Origin: Sacculina carcini
Lineage: Eukaryota > Arthropoda > Thecostraca > Sacculinidae
Reading direction: 5' to 3'
Length of the DNA: 64,000 bases
Assembly (NCBI GenBank): GCA_916048095.2
Contig: OU696591.1
Span: forward strand, 5,043,499 to 5,107,498
Both the position numbers and the translations under genes were made by a program. Of this stretch, positions 56,793 through 64,000 are shown piece after piece. The notes beneath the pieces are model-generated. The model made no database searches, was not told the origin of the DNA, and saw nothing but the letters and a program-made list of their open reading frames with translations. Numbering within the stretch: position 1 is the first letter of the stretch; the number at the start of each line of letters is the position of its first letter.

Positions 56793-57541
56793 ACTTCTCG
56801 CACGAGCATAATTCACTTGTAAAGATAACTCTCCTAGGATTTCCCTCGGGAAAAATCACTTTCCCTAATTTCAGCAATAATTATTACAACAATCCATACA
56901 TCCCTAACAATTATTTATTATCAGTTATTAAATTTATTGGGGTTTCTACAATATATAATTTATTTTCATCAATAATTTTTTCTCAACGAAACTGTGAAGT
57001 TTAAAATGCATCTTTCCAAAAACCTTTATACTCTAAACCTTGTTGATACTCTTTCTTCAAGAAGATGGTGATGCAGAGGTGGAGAGACTAGGACAAAGTC
57101 AGTGACTTAATAAGATTACAATATGACTAATATAAACCTCAACGGTCAGCTTATAACTGATATCTTCCATGTCAAATATTGGTTTTATTTGTATTTTGAC
57201 TGAATCATTTTTTCTTTCAATTAATCTCCATTTCAATATCTTCTCTGCAGAACAACAGCAATAGGATTTATTTATTCAAGCCAAAAATAAAGTAATCGAC
57301 AAAAACAAGGTTTTTCAAATCAATATATATTATCGATCATTGCAATACATGCAGACGTTCAATATTTACATGGAGCACAACATATAAACCACTATAGTAG
57401 GTCCTCATTCATATGTGCATGAGTGTCTATGTGTATGTTTGTGTCTGTGTGTGTGTGTCTCATGATGACATTTTTAACGGCCGCAAAGAGGTAGTATTAT
57501 ACTTGTTCTTTACACAATTTGGCAAACACTTAGAATACAGG

Positions 57542-57688
57542 TACCGTATACTCCGGATATAAGAGAATCCCAGTTATAAGAGAGTATTTCTTCAGATCTG
57601 TCTTCTATAATTTAGGTGTCATTTTCCCCGGATATAAGATACTTTTTATCCACTGCCGACAACTCTCCTATATCCGGGCTACACTGTA
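57542..57688. mobile_element. pogo/Tigger-like MITE
   Basis: Ends TACCGTATACTCCGGATATAAGAGA and the inverse TACAGTGTAGCCCGGATATAGGAGA, with TA at the tips. Confidence 0.68.
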
Positions 57689-57699
57689 ATTCCAAATTA

Positions 57700-59612
<1,913 letters not shown>

Positions 59613-60225
59613 ACATCACTTGATTACAACACTTCAGTCAATTAGAGTGTGGCTTAATTGTAATGGCGTAACGAGGTAGGTGTGTGTGTGTGTGTATGAT
59701 TGAGTGAGTGTGTGAAATGTGCGTACTCGTGTGAATGGCTTCATTTGGCATATGCTCTATTGCGGCGAGAAATGTGCAAGATTTCAAGTGTCGAGTGTCA
59801 CGTGACGTGGTAACGGTGTGGTGTCGTCTTGTAGGCGCGCGTGGGGCAGCGATGCCCCACGCGCACCTCTCTCTAAATACACATTTTTGAAGCGGATTTG
59901 AGAGTGTTGCAGAGAGAACACTGGAAAAATACTGACACTGGATCCAGAAAATCACAAACCTTGGCTTAGTTTCTCATGACTGGAGACATAAATTGAGCTG
60001 TAGTTTAGTCTGTATTCACTACTGTCCACTTTCCTCATTAACGGTATCGAGTAGGAAGACGAGTATAGTCAAAACAACTTCGTTTGCATTTGTTCTGGGG
60101 TATATGAAGACAGGCGCAAAGCAAACTCCAAAACAAAGATCTAACTCCAAAAATGCAATATTAGTCATTCGGGAATCCCTTTGGATTTACTTCGTTATAT
60201 AATTTTACCAATATATATGATTCAC

Positions 60226-60365
60226 CTGTGCGAAACCCAGAAAGAAGAGTTGCGAGTGTGTTAGATTGAGGGCAGGCAGAGGAGGTTCGTCGCCGTGTTG
60301 TTTCCTGTACAGAGAGTACGCCTCAAATGCAGCTTTCAAACCGCCATTATCGGCAATGTTCTCGC
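60226..60365 (-). CDS. M13 peptidase exon d with ENIADNGG
   Basis: Acceptor tttcag, donor CAG|GTGAAT. 140 nt encode [19 protein letters not shown] and [13 protein letters not shown], ending in phase 0. Confidence 0.92.
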
Positions 60366-62235
60366 CTGAAAGAGATGCAACAGCATAGATGACGACAGAT
60401 CACATAAGATAGGCCGTAGAAAAGTCATGATTGTCAGGCCTCGGAGGTTCTAGGGAGTGAAGTCCCGACAAACATCCTGCCCGATCAAATTTAGTGGTCC
60501 CCAATTTAATAATCACAAGATAACGAAGAGGACGTACAACATATTTTCACTCACCAAGCGTTTGCAGACCGTTGACACTGAGGTTGGTCGACAATTGATA
60601 TTGATTGTATTGTCGTGCCATGCAGGCGGCTCGCTCCTTGAAATTCTCTATTGTTTTGTTGTTCCACCAGCGGTTCAGGTTGCCGTACTTGTCAAACTCA
60701 CGTCCTGGTGCACACACGAACCGCAACATTAACTCTAACATCAACAATAACTTACATATACAATAACGTTGACAACAACATTCGTTGGACAGCGTGGTGT
60801 AGTGGTAGCACACCCGCCCCACAAGCGGGAGGTTCGTGAGGACCGGGAGGTCCGTGGTTCAAAACACGGCGGAGAAGACTTTATTTTCTGCGAATTCTAT
60901 AATCCAACAGCCCCTGTTCACCCAGCAGTAAATGATACCAGATATCAGTCATGTGTTGTGTCATGCATTCTGGGGAAATGGTCCTCTCTAATACGTCTTC
61001 CGTCCTTGTGGTGTCATAGCGTGGAGAGGGTCGGTTCTGCGGTGACAGCGAGCTGCACGGGACACACCTGTGTGTTCATAAGCGTCGGCTTCTTCCAGTG
61101 TAGTAGCTGTCCCTTGAGGCCTTTAACCTTCTTAACATTTAACATCTTTTTGTCACATTGCGGAGGCTGGCTCGGTAGAAATGCTCGCTTGCTGCATGCA
61201 TGCATTGAGAAAATATATCTTAAATTGACGCTAAAATCCAATGTTGTGCGCACAATCATAATGAAACATGAATACAATGATTTGATTTCAAACCGGGAAG
61301 ATCACATTTCACTCTGACAGTATGTCGTGTCTGACCTTGGTCGTCAAACGCGTGTGTCAACTCGTGACCCATAACCACACCGATGGCGCCAAAGTTCAAT
61401 GACCTCGGATACAACGGGTCGTAGAAGGGAGGTTGTAGAATGCCGGCCGGGAATACAATCATGTTGAGTGAGGCCGAGTAGTAGGCGTTCACCGAGGGAG
61501 GAGCCATGTCCCATCTGAATGACAGCATTGAATCACATCATCCACGTGTTTCAACAGCATATCAGTAAAGTCCAGAATTTCTTAACCGAGGATACGAGCC
61601 TGATTGTCAAAAGGTGCGAGAAATTATGTTATTTCTATAAATATATACTATTTAACCTGCGTTTTACATGTTTCTAAAATAAAAGCTTTGATAAATTATC
61701 CTAAAAATTGTGCGAAGAAAAGAATATAAATCTATTATTCTAATGAAGTATAGATTTGCACAAAAAAAACTGGATAATCCAGGGATGCGAGAATTGACTA
61801 TTGATTTGCGAAAGATGCGAACAATGGAAAAGTGAAGAACCACTGACATATCAATGTCATAATGACCTCACTAAAACACTATGATCTCGAGAGTGCACTC
61901 ATAATGATGAGATCTATCATTATTACGTCTCAACGCCCTCTCTCAAGTGTAGCAAACTTGTTTTTGCACTTCGTCGCCAGTTCAGAGCCGCAGCAACCGC
62001 CCCCCGAGCCCCCCGGCCGGGGGGGGGCGAGTGATGATAAGACATAAGACCTCGCATCTGCGTCAGTTTATTGGACACCTTGTTTTATTGACAGTTTTGC
62101 CGTATTTTTGTAGGTTTTTGAGCAGATCATGTTTGGCGAGGCGAATGTTGTTCTCGAAAAACTCGTGCTCTTTCACCACCAGTCCTCCGTATTTCTCGTT
62201 GAGATAGTCGCTGTCTAATAGATTGTACGGATATC
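60226..62235 (-). CDS. M13 zinc metallopeptidase (neprilysin/ECE-like), partial
   Basis: Four exons in perfect phase: 62079-62235, 61336-61514, 60555-60704, 60226-60365. Family M13 enzymes are membrane-bound peptidases that cleave small peptides outside the cell. Visible marks: [48 protein letters not shown], the zinc-binding [12 protein letters not shown] (HExxH with the catalytic Glu), [12 protein letters not shown], and [17 protein letters not shown], which carries the third zinc ligand Glu. [15 protein letters not shown] is the usual segment before the C-terminal 'WC' region. N-terminal exons (cytosolic tail, membrane anchor) must lie beyond 64000. The short C-terminal exon expected downstream was not found. 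The sequence resembles ECE slightly more than neprilysin (W.M.PP.VNAYY), but I would not decide. Confidence 0.9.
60555..60704 (-). CDS. M13 peptidase exon c
   Basis: Acceptor gcaccag, donor CTTG|GTGAGT. 150 nt encode [17 protein letters not shown] and LSVNGLQTL. Confidence 0.9.
60785..61140 (+). repeat. tRNA-Val-headed SINE copy in an M13 intron
   Basis: Head gtggtgtagtggtagcacaccc ... ggttcaaaac with a short internal duplication (gaccgggaggtccgtgg after gcgggaggttcgtga). The body is as in 11127-11472 and the tail ttaaccttcttaacatttaac. The gene here is on the other strand. Confidence 0.82.
61336..61514 (-). CDS. M13 peptidase exon b with HExxH
   Basis: Acceptor gtcattcag, donor CAAG|GTCAGA. 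179 nt encode [20 protein letters not shown] and [14 protein letters not shown]. Confidence 0.93.
61573..61845. mobile_element. Degraded hAT-like MITE
   Basis: Left end cagaatttcttaacc, right end gaagaaccactg. The interior has ggataatccagggatgcgagaattgact, as in 40278-40553. In an M13 intron. Confidence 0.55.
61983..62030. mobile_element. Left-end fragment of the C/G-rich hAT-like MITE
   Basis: cagagccgcagcaaccgccccccgagccccccgg matches the left part of 8076-8259. The rest is missing. Confidence 0.55.
62079..62235 (-). CDS. M13 peptidase exon a
   Basis: Acceptor attgcag, donor CAAG|GTGTCC. 157 nt encode [18 protein letters not shown] through [14 protein letters not shown]. The leftover AG completes Arg before WDMAPP. 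Confidence 0.85.
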
Positions 62236-62921
62236 CTGCAATGCAAAAACGAAAGAATATTGTTGAAGTTATTATTTACAATAAAACCGAGTGGATATTT
62301 TCGATCTCAAATTATTCAACCAGAGTCCAATTTTTCCATATACTGTAATTCATCCCCCATCCTTTCATTTCATATTCTGTAATTTGTACTATTTTCCATC
62401 GTCAATTTTCCTGATATTGTTTTATCATACGAAATCATTGAGTTTGATTTTATCAGTTCCACTAATTATTTCCGATTTTCCACTTGTGGTTTTGTTTTGC
62501 TGGGGTATTTTCCAGAGCTTGAATATTATCAGATATTAGTATCAGATATCTTGTTTTTGCAGTTTCCAAAATGATCGATCTTGCTTAATTGCGCAGCTGA
62601 ATAACATCGTTCTGAAGACTAATTTGGAACTAGTGAGTATCTGTTTTAGTACAAATGAATATTCGATTACAAATTATATTTCTTGCGAAAAAGCACGTTA
62701 AAAACATGGGCACACACACACAAACATATTCGTGTACACATCCTTAATTGGTCAATGCTCTTCTAATCCAAAGATACTATTTTCCAATAGAGAAAGGCAA
62801 TTCCCAACTGAAACAAAAATAAAGGAATACAGCAAAATTGAATTATTATTTTTGAGCACCAACACATTCATAGGTGAATGAATGAATATATGTAAAAGTT
62901 AGCCAATATATCAACTTTTTA

Positions 62922-63665
62922 TTATTATTATTAATTACAGGCAAATCCAGTAGCATGGGAAGAGTGCAAGCACTATTACCACCCTAAGGTGGCCCCATGT
63001 ACCGGAAGCGCCCAAAAGATTAAGAGAGAAAGAGAGTTCGAAGAGAAATAAGTCTAGAAAGAGAGTTGGAAAGAAAATAATAAATAAATAACAATAAATA
63101 ATAACCCATCATCCGATAACAATCCATAATGTCACTCCGCCCACGTTCCTCAATAAATAATAACAATCAACAATAAATATGTGATTCATTAAAAAACAGC
63201 CATCAATAAATAAGAATAAATATTAATAAATAAGTAATAAATAACAATCAAGAACAATACATATGATTCAAAAAAGAAACATCCAACAATAAATATAAAT
63301 ATGATTCAATAAGTAACAACAACACAAATAAATATGATTCAATAAACAATAACACCAATAAATATGATTCAATAAACAACAACAACAATAAATATGATTC
63401 AATAAACAGCAACAACAATAAATATGATTCAATAAACAACAACAACAATAAATATGACTCAATAAACAGCAACAACAATAAATATGATTCAATAAACAAC
63501 AACAGCCAACACTGAGTAAAAGTATAATTTAATAAATAACAACAACCAATGATAAATAGTAATAAATAGAGAGTAAAATAGGAATAAATATAAATAAATA
63601 GAAAATAAATAACAATAAGCATGAATAAATAACAATAAATATGAATAAATATACAATTAATAAGA
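62922..63665 (-). repeat. AATAAATA-rich repeat family, copy 3, with ~30-bp minisatellite
   Basis: Unique part (attacaggcaaatccagtagcatggg, gagtgcaagcactattaccacc, ccatgtaccggaagcgcccaaaag) followed by about six units of aataaatatgattcaataaacaacaacaac at 63290-63510 and further ataaata-rich sequence. Confidence 0.8.
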
Positions 63666-63673
63666 CTCAACAG

Positions 63674-63991
63674 TCAATTCCGCTCTTTCAGTAGCATTTC
63701 ATTTACTTTGGCCTTGAATTTGTTCAAATTGCTCTGCAAGAAAGCCTCCTCCTTCAACGTGTTCCAAGTAGACACAGTGGCCGGAAGAAAGCAACGTTGG
63801 AATTGTTTTGTACGACAACGAATTGGAGCCATGCACTGGGAATGCTGTTTGGATGTAAACCGTGTGCTTCTTGCTGCCACGAAATCATCAGGAATTGACT
63901 TGCTCATCGGATGATGGTCGTTGTGCTTGATTTTGTACAGCATGCACACACTGCTGACCTTTCGACGATGGCAAAGATCACCAAGAACCAA
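63674..63991 (-). pseudogene. C-terminal fragment of a LINE reverse transcriptase
   Basis: LGDLCHRRKVSSVCMLYKI and RCFLPATVSTWNTLKEEAF are typical of the region after the RT domain in jockey/RTE/CR1-type elements. No RT core is in the window. It differs from the two LINE copies above and directly abuts repeat copy 3. Confidence 0.6.
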
Positions 63992-64000
63992 GTCACCACA

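Noticed and set aside
56552..57004. Open frames with repeated KTKETKG or FVSFVLYEF peptides
   Set aside because: Produced by a 30-bp tandem repeat whose unit is a multiple of three; no gene features are seen around it.
59638..59955. Possible last exon of the M13 peptidase (frame with CVFRERCAWG)
   Set aside because: No match to the conserved Trp-Cys start, the HSP.K.R core or the C-terminal Cys motif of the family.

Overview
This is a window of an invertebrate animal nuclear genome. Genes are split by GT-AG introns, coding exons are small islands in tens of kilobases of non-coding DNA, and CA/GT microsatellites, SINEs, LINEs, LTR retrotransposons and small DNA transposons fill the introns. 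The host proteins (bubblegum-type acyl-CoA synthetase, neprilysin/ECE-type metallopeptidase, TPR protein of ODAD4/TTC25 type) are animal families. I cannot name the species; a lophotrochozoan or flatworm-like invertebrate is only a guess.

Host genes. Two paralogous bubblegum-type long-chain acyl-CoA synthetase (ACSBG) genes lie tail to tail. The plus-strand copy (seven exons seen, 3544-28064, 5' part outside the window or lost) and the minus-strand copy (twelve exons, 50562 down to 32682; 2034 nt of phase-consistent coding sequence) have identical lengths for all seven shared exons: 206, 169, 141, 150, 144, 123 and 195 nt. The plus copy has GG instead of GT at the donor of its first visible exon. 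The last exons are almost identical although neighbouring exons have diverged strongly. A 393-codon TPR gene without introns (15354-16535, minus) sits inside a plus-copy intron. Four exons of an M13 zinc metallopeptidase (62235-60226, minus) lie at the right, with N-terminal exons beyond the window and the C-terminal exon not found.

Mobile DNA. Four recognisable Ty3/Metaviridae-like LTR retrotransposons of one lineage, all on the minus strand, are A (1-about 3000, truncated by the window), B (9320-14344, TSD cccag), C (22660-27543, TSD attct, apparently intact gag and pol) and D (41191-45560, TSD gtaaa). A fifth relic, E, lies at about 5810-7560. A different, folded-back LTR element occupies 29095-31666 (TSD gacac), and an 882-bp TRIM-like element (4557-5438) is nested in a hAT-type MITE. 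Two CR1/L2-like LINE copies (18275-21383 minus; 45850-48795 plus), a tRNA-Val-headed SINE family, a second SINE, an AT-rich minisatellite-bearing repeat family, several hAT-like MITEs with 8-bp duplications and two pogo/Tigger-like MITEs complete the picture.

Most interesting observation. In all four elements A-D the sequence just inside the 5' LTR, where the primer binding site should be, is the same 12 bases. They are the exact complement of nucleotides 1-12 of animal tRNA-Phe, that is the 5' end of the tRNA and not the 3' CCA end. In B, C and D they abut the LTR directly. The flanks outside these 12 bases are unrelated. This suggests a retrotransposon lineage primed by a 5' tRNA-Phe fragment.
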